This document shows positions 1 through 7,079 of a stretch of 7,157 nucleotides of DNA, piece by piece (within the stretch, counting starts at the first letter, position 1; every line of letters begins with the position of its first letter). Both the position numbers and the translations under genes were made by a program. Source of the stretch: Caulobacteraceae bacterium (GTDB lineage: Bacteria > Pseudomonadota > Alphaproteobacteria > Caulobacterales > Caulobacteraceae); NCBI GenBank assembly GCA_013815405.1, contig JACDGF010000110.1:1-7157 (forward strand), read 5' to 3'. The notes beneath the pieces are model-generated. The model had not been told where the DNA came from. It was given only the letters and a program-made list of their open reading frames with translations, and searched no databases.

Positions 1-1
1 C

Positions 2-535
2 CCACTGACCTATCCGACCCCCGAGGGCCGGGCCGCGGCAAAACGTCTCGCCGGCGCCCTCGACCCGGCCTCCGCCGCCCTGGCCAAACAGGCGATCGAT
101 GATCCTCCGGTGCTCGACGACCATCTCGAAGCCCTGCAGGCGCGCGGGTTCGGCGATCCCCTGCTCGTCGATTTGGCCAAGGAAATCATCCGCCTGCGTA
201 TCGACGCGGACAAGCTTGACAGTGAGGCCCTGCGACGCCATCTGGCCAGTAGTGGATTTAGCGCGCTGCTGATTGACATCGACCGGGCCGCCACGCACGC
301 GGGCGCGCCCTTCCCCAATGAGGGTGTCACGCTCGCCGCCGCCAGGTCCCAGTGGTCGCATGCCTTCGAGGCCCTGAACCGCATGGCCGCGCTGGAGGAA
401 GCCCTGACCGCCGCCAAGCAGGACTTGGGCGGGGGGGCCGGCGCATCCGCGTTCAAGGCGCTCAAGACGCAACGCGACGCGCTGCGACGGGCGATCAAGA
501 CGGGACAGATTTGGGAACCGTACGAACGGTCTTGA
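2..535 (+). CDS. dnaG: DNA primase DnaG, C-terminal fragment
   Basis: The frame is open from the left edge to a TGA at 533-535, giving the last 177 residues; the true start lies outside the window. DnaG synthesises the RNA primers for leading-strand initiation and Okazaki fragments, and its C-terminal domain docks onto the replicative helicase DnaB. The visible part contains no catalytic TOPRIM or zinc-binding motifs, as expected for this end. It is a helix-rich, charged segment beginning [11 protein letters not shown] and continuing with LAKEIIRLR and a coiled, Ala/Leu/Lys-rich stretch around [11 protein letters not shown]. It ends in [18 protein letters not shown]. Identification rests on this C-terminal style plus the position directly upstream of rpoD, the conserved dnaG-rpoD order of proteobacteria. 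A GTG at 110 is an internal codon, not the start. The C-terminal domain is poorly conserved across bacteria, so the call leans on synteny. Confidence 0.82.
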   Translation, partial: PLTYPTPEGRAAAKRLAGALDPASAALAKQAIDDPPVLDDHLEALQARGFGDPLLVDLAKEIIRLRIDADKLDSEALRRHLASSGFSALLIDIDRAATHAGAPFPNEGVTLAAARSQWSHAFEALNRMAALEEALTAAKQDLGGGAGASAFKALKTQRDALRRAIKTGQIWEPYERS

Positions 536-624
536 GGGCGCATCCCTTCGGGCCGGATTCGTCGGTCAATCACTTTTCGGCGCCGCTGGCTCAGAGGCTG
601 GGCGCGCCGACGCCGGAGAATTCG
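536..624 (+). other. dnaG-rpoD intergenic spacer with rpoD ribosome binding site
   Basis: An 89-base spacer separates the dnaG stop from the rpoD ATG. A GGAGAA Shine-Dalgarno-like sequence at 615-620, four bases before the ATG at 625, supports that start. I see no convincing -35/-10 pair or U-tailed hairpin, so co-transcription with dnaG is plausible. In some alphaproteobacteria rpoD also has its own promoter, which cannot be excluded here. Confidence 0.5.
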
Positions 625-2595
<1,971 letters not shown>

Positions 2596-2605
2596 GAGCC
2601 CGATC

Positions 2606-2630
2606 GGCCGCCTTCGTGTCTGGGGCGGCC
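2606..2630. terminator. Stem-loop between convergent rpoD and the PIN toxin gene
   Basis: GGCCGCC (2606-2612) and GGCGGCC (2624-2630) form a perfect 7-bp GC stem with an 11-base loop. It fills the 37-base gap between the rpoD stop and the toxin stop on the opposite strand. No U-tract follows on either strand, so it is not a canonical intrinsic terminator. A bidirectional or Rho-assisted stop, or an RNA 3'-end stabiliser, is possible. Confidence 0.4.
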
Positions 2631-2632
2631 TG

Positions 2633-3034
2633 TCAGGTCCAGGGATCCACCACCTGCACACCCAGGCCGTGGAAATCCCGCGCGTTGCGCGTCACCACGG
2701 ACAGGCCCGCCACGGCGGCCGAAGCGCCGATCAGGGCGTCTATGGGCGAGGCCGAACCCCTTGCGCCGAGGCGGCCCCAGCTTTGGGCGACCCGATCATC
2801 GATCGGGATGACGCGGGCGCCGAGCCACTCGGTCAGATCGTTTTCCAGCCACATTCTGAGCGACTCGCGCTTGGCGCCGGGGTCCAGCATCTCGATTCCC
2901 CGGCGAATCTCGCCCAGGCAAAGGACGCTGGTGTGGATATCCCTGTCGGCGACCTGGTCGATCCACGACAGAAAGCCGAGGTTGGCTCTCGGTTTGGCCG
3001 TTTCGGAAAGGGCGACCGTATCGAACAGCCACAT
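2633..3034 (-). CDS. FitB/VapC-family PIN-domain toxin (ribonuclease)
   Basis: This 133-aa protein is a type II toxin of the PIN-domain family, metal-dependent endoribonucleases that typically cut tRNA or other RNA to arrest growth. The four expected acidic residues are visible: D5 (MWLFDTVALSE), E42 (LCLGEIRRGIE), D99 (ASPIDALIGASA) and D120 (VTRNARDFHGLG). The length and the C-terminal pattern TRN-x2-DF-x2-LGV-x-V-x-DPW are typical of the FitB/VapC group. I chose the ATG at 3034-3032 because it overlaps the upstream gene's TAA by one base (TAATG), a common translational-coupling arrangement, and because MWLFDT aligns with family N-termini. An in-frame ATG at 3055 would add seven residues and is less likely. 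The gene is second in a minus-strand operon, after its presumed antitoxin, and convergent with rpoD. The catalytic set is complete, so the toxin is probably active. Confidence 0.9.
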   Translation of the reverse strand: MWLFDTVALSETAKPRANLGFLSWIDQVADRDIHTSVLCLGEIRRGIEMLDPGAKRESLRMWLENDLTEWLGARVIPIDDRVAQSWGRLGARGSASPIDALIGASAAVAGLSVVTRNARDFHGLGVQVVDPWT

Positions 3035-3531
3035 TAAAGCTCGCCCGTTCGCCAAGCGGCCGCGCGGGGCGGCAATCTCAGCTCAAAATCCGCCAGCGGG
3101 GAGGCCAGCATGAATTGTCGGAACGAGACCGGCTTTTCGACTTCTGGTCTCTCGCCGCTGGCTACGTGCCTTCGCAGGATGGCGTCCAGTTCGCGGCGAA
3201 CCGCCCGGATGGCGGCGGTGTCGACCCCGCCTCTGGGTGCAAAGGAAACGGGCTTGGCGAAAGTGATCTGGCCGGTCTGAGGCATTCGCCTTTTAAATCC
3301 GGCCCTCATCAGACCTTCGGCGCACCGCGGCGCCTCGACGGTTCCTTCGCCATAGAACTGAACGCCAAGGAAATCCTGTTCAAGGCGCGGCTGGGACGTC
3401 GCCCAGTAGCGTACGCCCGGAGCGATCGGCAAAGACCTCAGATAGCGGCCGCTGGCGGCCCGACTCGCCGGCAAAACTCCCAGCGCGCCCAGCACCACGC
3501 CAGCCCTTTCCCGCACGGAAACCGGCGACAT
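3034..3531 (-). CDS. Presumed antitoxin partner, unrecognised N-terminal body
   Basis: The frame encodes 165 residues from an ATG at 3531-3529, preceded by a perfect AGGAGG at 3538-3543 with a 6-base spacer. This start is preferred over an ATG at 3546. It is the first gene of the operon and its TAA overlaps the toxin ATG, which is where a cognate antitoxin should be. The last ~33 residues (SFRQFMLASPLADFEL to RTGEL) resemble the toxin-binding tail of some Phd/YefM antitoxins, of the type SFKEFLL-x-xP...REVEL. The first ~100 residues match no Phd, VapB, FitA or AbrB fold that I recognise, and the other two minus-strand frames show no displaced Phd domain. A KPVSF motif occurs twice (93-97 and 133-137). 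A shorter 83-aa product from the ATG at 3285 would have a typical antitoxin size but only a weak AAGG ahead of it. Antitoxin function is inferred from position and tail only. Confidence 0.62.
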   Translation of the reverse strand: MSPVSVRERAGVVLGALGVLPASRAASGRYLRSLPIAPGVRYWATSQPRLEQDFLGVQFYGEGTVEAPRCAEGLMRAGFKRRMPQTGQITFAKPVSFAPRGGVDTAAIRAVRRELDAILRRHVASGERPEVEKPVSFRQFMLASPLADFELRLPPRAAAWRTGEL

Positions 3532-3537
3532 CCAATT

Positions 3538-3543
3538 CCTCCT
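3538..3543 (-). promoter_or_regulatory. Strong Shine-Dalgarno AGGAGG of the toxin-antitoxin operon
   Basis: On the minus strand AGGAGG lies six bases before the ATG at 3531. It is the best ribosome binding site in the window and decides the start of the first gene in the operon. The matching translation rate would favour the upstream product over the coupled toxin. Confidence 0.75.
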
Positions 3544-3560
3544 CACCGCCGAACTTCAAA

Positions 3561-3589
3561 TAGATATGAAATTCATAAATCACTGTCAA
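3561..3589 (-). promoter_or_regulatory. Candidate sigma-70 promoter of the toxin-antitoxin operon
   Basis: On the minus strand a consensus TTGACA (plus 3584-3589) is followed after exactly 17 bases by TATCTA (3561-3566), a weaker -10. The local sequence is AT-rich in an otherwise GC-rich window. It lies about 30 bases upstream of the ATG at 3531, a suitable distance. The -35 is perfect, while only half of the -10 positions agree with TATAAT. Confidence 0.55.
3565..3577. promoter_or_regulatory. Palindrome TATGAAATTCATA in the promoter, possible operator
   Basis: TATGAA and TTCATA form a 13-bp palindrome with one central base, lying at the -10 edge and in the spacer of the candidate promoter. 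Type II toxin-antitoxin complexes usually repress their own promoters by binding short palindromes at this place. It is therefore a natural operator candidate. Its short, AT-rich arms could also arise by chance. Confidence 0.45.
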
Positions 3590-3644
3590 CGTCGAGAAAC
3601 CCATGGGGCGGGGCAATCGGGTGAACGGCTTTTTTCAACCACCA

Positions 3645-3740
3645 ACCGCACGAACCGCACGAACCAAGCAAGCAACCTGCGCGCCAAGCGCCGCCCCATC
3701 TGGAAAATCCCGCACATTCGGGGGGTTCGTGCGGTTCGTG
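3645..3740. repeat. Inverted repeat with 17-bp perfect arms and internal 9-bp tandem repeat
   Basis: CACGAACCGCACGAACC (3649-3665) is the exact reverse complement of GGTTCGTGCGGTTCGTG (3724-3740), with a 58-base loop between them. The left arm sits in a tandem repeat, ACCGCACGA twice plus ACC (3645-3665). Runs of six T lie just outside both arms (3630-3635 and 3748-3753). On the plus strand the hairpin is followed after seven bases by T6, so it has a terminator-like layout. However, no plus-strand gene is close upstream. A dispersed extragenic repeat or miniature mobile element is the more likely reading, and I can see only one copy here. Confidence 0.7.
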
Positions 3741-3889
3741 GTTTGACTTTTTTGGCCTTCGGCCGGGGCCGTTCAGTCAAGACGGCTTCACCCGATCGCC
3801 CTGACCCATCGGGCGTCCTCACGCCATGTAGCGCGGAGAGGGCGACATCCCGTCTTGACCCGAAGTCCAGGCCCTCGCAGGTGTCGGGT

Positions 3890-4558
3890 ATGACAACGCC
3901 CGCGACGATCGATGGCCCCAGGGTCGCCCCCGCCTCCGGAGGCGCTCCGCGCTCGATGGTCATCTTCCTGCATGGCTACGGCTCCAACGGAGCGGACTTG
4001 ATCGGCTTGGCGCCCTATTGGCGGGGCGTATTGCCCGACACGGTGTTCCTCTCGCCCAATGCGCCGGAGGCCTGCCCGGGGGCGCCGGGCGGCTATCAGT
4101 GGTGGGGGCTTTCCAGCTTCGACGCCCAGGCGCGGGCGGCGGGCGCACGGCGCGCGGCGCCGGTGCTGGACGCCTTCATCGAAGCTGAACTGGCGCGGTA
4201 TGGGCTTTCGGATGACCGGCTGGCGCTGGTCGGCTTCAGCCAGGGGACGATGATGGCCCTGCAGGTGGGGCTTCGCCGGCGGCGCCCACCGGCCGGGATC
4301 GTGGGCTATTCGGGCATGCTGTCGGAAGCCCCACCCGAGGACGGCGCCAAGCCGCCCATTCTGCTCATCCATGGGGATGCCGATCCGATGATCCCGATCG
4401 CCGCCTTCCATTCCGCGAGGGCTGCCCTGGCCAGGGGCGGATACGAGGTCGAGAGCCGCGTCTCGCCCGGGCTCGGCCACAGCATCGACCAGGCCGGCCT
4501 GGACCTCGGCGGCCGGTTCCTGGCCCGGGTGCTGCGGGTGGGCGCCGACGCCTCTTGA
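3890..4558 (+). CDS. Carboxylesterase/phospholipase-family serine hydrolase
   Basis: This 222-aa alpha/beta hydrolase belongs to the small carboxylesterase/phospholipase family (YpfH-like, COG0400), enzymes that cleave short-chain esters or lysophospholipids. The oxyanion-hole region FLHGYGSNGADL is at 26-37. The nucleophile S117 lies in the elbow GFSQG. The acid D165 is in HGDADPMIP, and H197 is in GLGHSID. Other family signatures are LSPNAPE (54-60) and YSGML (140-144). Length and spacing are normal. No signal peptide is visible, so it is probably cytoplasmic. The ATG at 3890 gives the usual N-terminal length; no strong Shine-Dalgarno precedes it, though GTGTCGGGT lies just ahead. A Met at residue 23 is too close to the core fold to be the start. 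The substrate cannot be told from the sequence. The gene is convergent with the SDR gene, two bases away. Confidence 0.9.
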   Translation: MTTPATIDGPRVAPASGGAPRSMVIFLHGYGSNGADLIGLAPYWRGVLPDTVFLSPNAPEACPGAPGGYQWWGLSSFDAQARAAGARRAAPVLDAFIEAELARYGLSDDRLALVGFSQGTMMALQVGLRRRRPPAGIVGYSGMLSEAPPEDGAKPPILLIHGDADPMIPIAAFHSARAALARGGYEVESRVSPGLGHSIDQAGLDLGGRFLARVLRVGADAS

Positions 4559-4560
4559 GG

Positions 4561-5586
4561 TCAGACCGCTCCGGCGGCGATCAGGCTTCGGGCGCATTCG
4601 AGGACGGTTTCCTCCATCGGGCGAGGTCGCCAGCCGAGCAGGGACTGGGCCTTGGCCGAGGTGAAGGTGCGCTTGCGACCGAGGCCGGGGGTCACGCTCT
4701 TCAGGTCGCGGTCGAAGAGGGCCGCGAAGCGCAGGAGAATATCGGGCGCCTTGCGGGTCGGAACCTTGGCCGCCGCCTCGCCCAGACGCGCGCGCAGCAA
4801 GGCGGCCAAGTCGCCCATCCAGGCGAAGTCCCCGGCGGCGATGAAGCGCTGGCCGGCGGCTTCGGGGGCGGTCATCGCCCGGATATGCAGGTCGGCGACG
4901 TCGCGCACGTCGACGATATTGAACCCGAGCCGGGGCAGCCCGGGGATCTTTCCCGACAGCAGGCGCTGCACGACCTGCACCGAGTCGGAGAAATCCTTGC
5001 CGAGCACCGGCCCCAGCACCAGCGCCGGATTGACGACCGCCAGACTTGTCGTTCCGCCCGACGAGCCCATGAGATCCCAGGCCGCGCGTTCGGCGATCGT
5101 CTTGGAACGGGCATAGGCGCCGGTCCCCGGGGCGTCCGGGTCGGTCCACACCGACTCGTCGCTGGCCCCGTCGGGGTGGCTCAAGGGCGTACTCGTGGCG
5201 GCCACCGAAGAGGTCATCACCACCCGCTTCACGCCGGCCTTGATGGCGGCGTTCAGGGCGCGCAGGGCCCCGTCCCGCGCTGGGACGATCAGGTCCTGGG
5301 GATCCTTTGGCTCGGGCACGCCAAGAGGGGAGGCGACGTGAAGCACGTAGTCGCAGCCCTGGGCCGCCGCGTCCCATCCCTCGTCGCGCGTCAGATTGGC
5401 GGCGTGAAAGCTCAGGCGATCACTGGGATCGACCACCGTCCCCAAGGTCGCCCGAACCCCCGCCTCGCGGGAAAGGTCACGCACCGTCGTGCGCACCCGA
5501 TATCCCTGTTGCAGAAGCTCGATCACGCACCAGCCGCCGATATACCCCGACCCGCCGGTCACCAGCACCGTTTCGCCGTCCGCCAT
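4561..5586 (-). CDS. NAD(P)-dependent dihydroflavonol-4-reductase-like epimerase/reductase (extended SDR)
   Basis: This 341-aa extended short-chain dehydrogenase resembles the dihydroflavonol-4-reductase/aldehyde reductase branch, which reduces ketones or aldehydes with NADPH. The Rossmann glycine motif is VTGGSGYIGG (9-18), with a basic R36 in TTVRD that fits NADPH. The conserved HVASPLG is at 83-89. The catalytic set appears as T125-S126-S127 and Y158-x3-K162 (YARSK). NPALVLGPVL (186-195) is the usual substrate-pocket segment. The length is normal. The ATG at 5586 has a GAGGGA six bases upstream, supporting the start. No signal peptide or membrane segment is seen, so it is cytoplasmic. The physiological substrate is unknown; bacterial members are often general carbonyl reductases rather than flavonoid enzymes. 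A 15-bp palindrome lies 20 bases upstream of its start and could control it. Confidence 0.9.
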   Translation of the reverse strand: MADGETVLVTGGSGYIGGWCVIELLQQGYRVRTTVRDLSREAGVRATLGTVVDPSDRLSFHAANLTRDEGWDAAAQGCDYVLHVASPLGVPEPKDPQDLIVPARDGALRALNAAIKAGVKRVVMTSSVAATSTPLSHPDGASDESVWTDPDAPGTGAYARSKTIAERAAWDLMGSSGGTTSLAVVNPALVLGPVLGKDFSDSVQVVQRLLSGKIPGLPRLGFNIVDVRDVADLHIRAMTAPEAAGQRFIAAGDFAWMGDLAALLRARLGEAAAKVPTRKAPDILLRFAALFDRDLKSVTPGLGRKRTFTSAKAQSLLGWRPRPMEETVLECARSLIAAGAV

Positions 5587-5606
5587 GGTTCGTCCCTCGA
5601 GCCCGA

Positions 5607-5621
5607 CTTATCGCCGATAAG
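5607..5621. promoter_or_regulatory. 15-bp palindrome CTTATCGCCGATAAG, possible operator
   Basis: CTTATC and GATAAG are perfect 6-bp inverted arms around GCC, located 20 bases ahead of the SDR start in the divergent intergenic region. The size suits a dimeric regulator such as a TetR- or MarR-type protein, but no regulator gene is in the window. The function is inferred from symmetry and position only. Confidence 0.4.
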
Positions 5622-5672
5622 GTAAGAGCCGGCGCCCGGCAAGGACGGGATGACGAATTTTTTCGCCCGTCG

Positions 5673-5699
5673 GGAATATCGGCGCCGCGGCGCGCGTCT
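5673..5699 (+). promoter_or_regulatory. Possible ECF-type promoter ahead of the metallophosphoesterase
   Basis: GGAAT (5673-5677) and CGTCT (5695-5699) are separated by 17 bases, the general layout of ECF sigma promoters (GGAAC, 16-17 bases, then a CGT-containing -10). Transcription would begin near 5706, leaving a ~30-base leader before the ATG at 5736. The fifth base of the -35 differs from consensus and the surrounding GC content makes chance matches likely. Confidence 0.3.
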
Positions 5700-5735
5700 A
5701 GACCTTCGACCGACACTTCTCACACTCGGACCACG

Positions 5736-6680
5736 ATGATGACCTTTCCCGACTCCCCCCGCCCCGACCGGCGCGGTTTCCTCGAATGCATGACTTGGGC
5801 CGGGGCCGGCCTGGCGTGGACGGTAGCGGGCGGCGTGCCGGGCGCCGCCGACCTCGGCCCAGCCGCGGCCGCGACACGGCTCCGGATCCAGCCCTTCACC
5901 TTCGTCCAGGTGAGCGACAGCCATATCGGTTTTTCCAAGCCCGCTAATCCGGACGCCCGCGCCACCTTCCGCGAGGCGGTGGCCAAGATCCGAAACCTGC
6001 CGACGACGCCGGCCTTTATCGTCCACACTGGCGACGTGAGCCAGCTTTCCAAGGACGCGGAGTTCGACGACGCCGACCAGATCCTCAAGGAAGCGGGGCT
6101 GCCGGTCTTCCACATCCCCGGCGAACACGACGTACTGGACGAGGGGGCCGGCGCGGCCTTTCTCGCCCGTTACGGCAAGGGCGCCACGGGCGGCGGCTGG
6201 TACGCCTTCGATCACGCCGGCGTCCATTTCGTGGCCCTGGTCAATGTCGTCGACCTCAAGGCGGGGGGCCTGGGCAACCTGGGCGAAAGCCAGCTGGCCT
6301 GGCTCCAGAACGATCTGGCCGGCCGCTCGGCCAGGACCCCGATCGTGGTCCTGGCCCACATTCCGCTGTGGGCGGTCTATCCTCAATGGGGTTGGGGCAC
6401 CGATGACGGCGCCCGGGCGCTGGGGCTTCTGCGCCGCTTCGGCTCGGTCACCGTGCTCAACGGCCACATTCATCAGATTCTGCAAAAGGTGGAGGGGACC
6501 ATCACCTTCCACACCGCCCGTTCGACCGCCTTTCCTCAGCCGGCGCCGGGGACCGCGCCGGGCCCCGGCCCGATGACGGGTCCCGCCGGCCAGCTGGCCG
6601 CGGTCTTGGGCGTCCGGGAGGTGAGCTTCGCCAGGGCCGGCCGCGCGCCGGGCCTTGCCGACACCACCCTCGCCGCCTGA
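5736..6680 (+). CDS. Tat-exported calcineurin-like metallophosphoesterase
   Basis: This 314-aa protein is a two-metal phosphoesterase, probably periplasmic. The N-terminus is a twin-arginine signal (DRRGFLECMTWAGAGLAW, residues 11-28) with a likely cleavage near the Ala-rich 38-46. The metallophosphoesterase motifs follow in order: D61-x-H63 (VSDSHIG), G99-D100 (HTGD), G129-E130-H131-D132, H208 (LAHIP) and G243-H244-x-H246 (NGHIHQ). The third motif has Glu where the family consensus GNHD has the metal-binding Asn. The start is ATG 5736 or the next codon at 5739; no strong Shine-Dalgarno is seen, but both place the RR motif correctly. The same frame is open far upstream, over the SDR gene, without coding character. 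The C-terminal ~45 residues are Pro/Gly/Ala-rich. It is followed after 28 bases by the cupredoxin frame, so the two probably share a transcript. The substrate is unknown. Confidence 0.88.
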   Translation: MMTFPDSPRPDRRGFLECMTWAGAGLAWTVAGGVPGAADLGPAAAATRLRIQPFTFVQVSDSHIGFSKPANPDARATFREAVAKIRNLPTTPAFIVHTGDVSQLSKDAEFDDADQILKEAGLPVFHIPGEHDVLDEGAGAAFLARYGKGATGGGWYAFDHAGVHFVALVNVVDLKAGGLGNLGESQLAWLQNDLAGRSARTPIVVLAHIPLWAVYPQWGWGTDDGARALGLLRRFGSVTVLNGHIHQILQKVEGTITFHTARSTAFPQPAPGTAPGPGPMTGPAGQLAAVLGVREVSFARAGRAPGLADTTLAA

Positions 6681-6697
6681 TCCCCCCATCCTCACCT

Positions 6698-6701
6698 GGA
6701 G
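6698..6701 (+). promoter_or_regulatory. Shine-Dalgarno GGAG deciding a TTG start
   Basis: GGAG lies seven bases before the TTG at 6709. It is the only good ribosome binding site near the 5' end of the cupredoxin frame and favours TTG over the in-frame ATG at 6742, which has none. Confidence 0.6.
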
Positions 6702-6708
6702 TTCGATC

Positions 6709-7062
6709 TTGAATCACGCCCTCGATCGCGCCCGGCTCGTTATGGCCGGCCTCGCCCTCCTCACCCTCGCCGCGCCGGGTCCCGCCCCGGCCAGGACCGC
6801 GCCGCCGGCCGGAAAGGTCATCTCGATCAGCAATTTCAGTTTCGGCGACATGAGCGTCGCCGTGCCGGCGGGCGCGACCGTCACCTAGGTGAACGACGAC
6901 GATACGCCCCATACGGTGCGGGCGGTGGACGGGTCCTTCCACTCCAAGGCCCTGGACACCGGCGACCGCTACGCCTTCACCTTCACCCGGCCCGGCGTGT
7001 ACAGCTACTTCTGTTCGCTGCACCCCAGGATGACCGCCAAGGTGATCGTCAAGACCCCGTGA
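6709..7062 (+). pseudogene. Amicyanin-like cupredoxin interrupted by an in-frame TAG
   Basis: Read through one TAG, this frame gives 117 residues of a small exported blue copper protein, an electron carrier or copper binder of the plastocyanin/amicyanin family. A Sec signal peptide covers about 1-28 (RARLVMAGLALLTLAAPG, with APA before the cut). Strands ISISNFSFGD and VAVPAGATVT follow. Codon 60 (6886-6888) is TAG where relatives have Trp in the pattern ATVTWVN-D. The frame then continues as VNDDDTPHTV to a natural TGA at 7060-7062. All type-1 copper ligands lie after the stop: H68, C102, H105 and M108, with the C-x2-H-x2-M spacing of amicyanin. A truncated 59-aa product would bind no copper. 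TGG to TAG is a single G-to-A change at 6887. Start is TTG 6709, supported by GGAG. Whether it is inactive in the cell, read through, or a base error cannot be told from the window. Confidence 0.85.
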
Positions 7063-7079
7063 TCTCCGGCGCCCCGCCC

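Larger units (their letters stand above)
3547..3889. other. Intergenic region without a convincing gene
   Basis: This 343-base stretch separates the start of the minus-strand toxin-antitoxin operon from the plus-strand esterase. It holds the operon promoter, the repeat structure at 3630-3753 and a 6-bp stem at 3791-3813 (CCCGAT/ATCGGG). The esterase frame is open back to 3566, but that part reads across the repeats and has no coding character. I found no clear promoter for the esterase: TTGAC motifs at 3743 and 3855 have no matching -10. Confidence 0.6.

Noticed and set aside
216..278. TTGACA hexamers at 216 and 273 inside dnaG as an internal rpoD promoter
   Set aside because: No -10-like hexamer occurs at 16-18 bases downstream of either one.
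3115..3624. A plus-strand open frame of 169 codons opposite the antitoxin candidate
   Set aside because: It has no ribosome binding site or recognisable domain, and the minus strand has the AGGAGG, promoter and stop/start coupling.
3754..3764. GGCCTTCGGCC hairpin next to T6 as an intrinsic terminator
   Set aside because: The stem is only 4 bp, and the T-run precedes the hairpin on the plus strand instead of following it.
3855..3889. TTGACC at 3855 as the esterase promoter
   Set aside because: The -10 position falls on GC-rich sequence and too close to the start codon.
3788..5377. A minus-strand open frame of 529 codons across the esterase and SDR genes
   Set aside because: It overlaps two well-supported genes, its composition is dominated by Arg/Pro/Gly, and it has no motif; it is a GC-bias shadow.
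4555..5625. A plus-strand open frame of 356 codons opposite the SDR
   Set aside because: It is the mirror of a gene with clear Rossmann and YxxxK motifs and shows no domain of its own.
5559..6695. A minus-strand open frame of 378 codons opposite the metallophosphoesterase
   Set aside because: The plus strand has the ordered metal-binding motifs and a Tat signal; the antisense frame has none.
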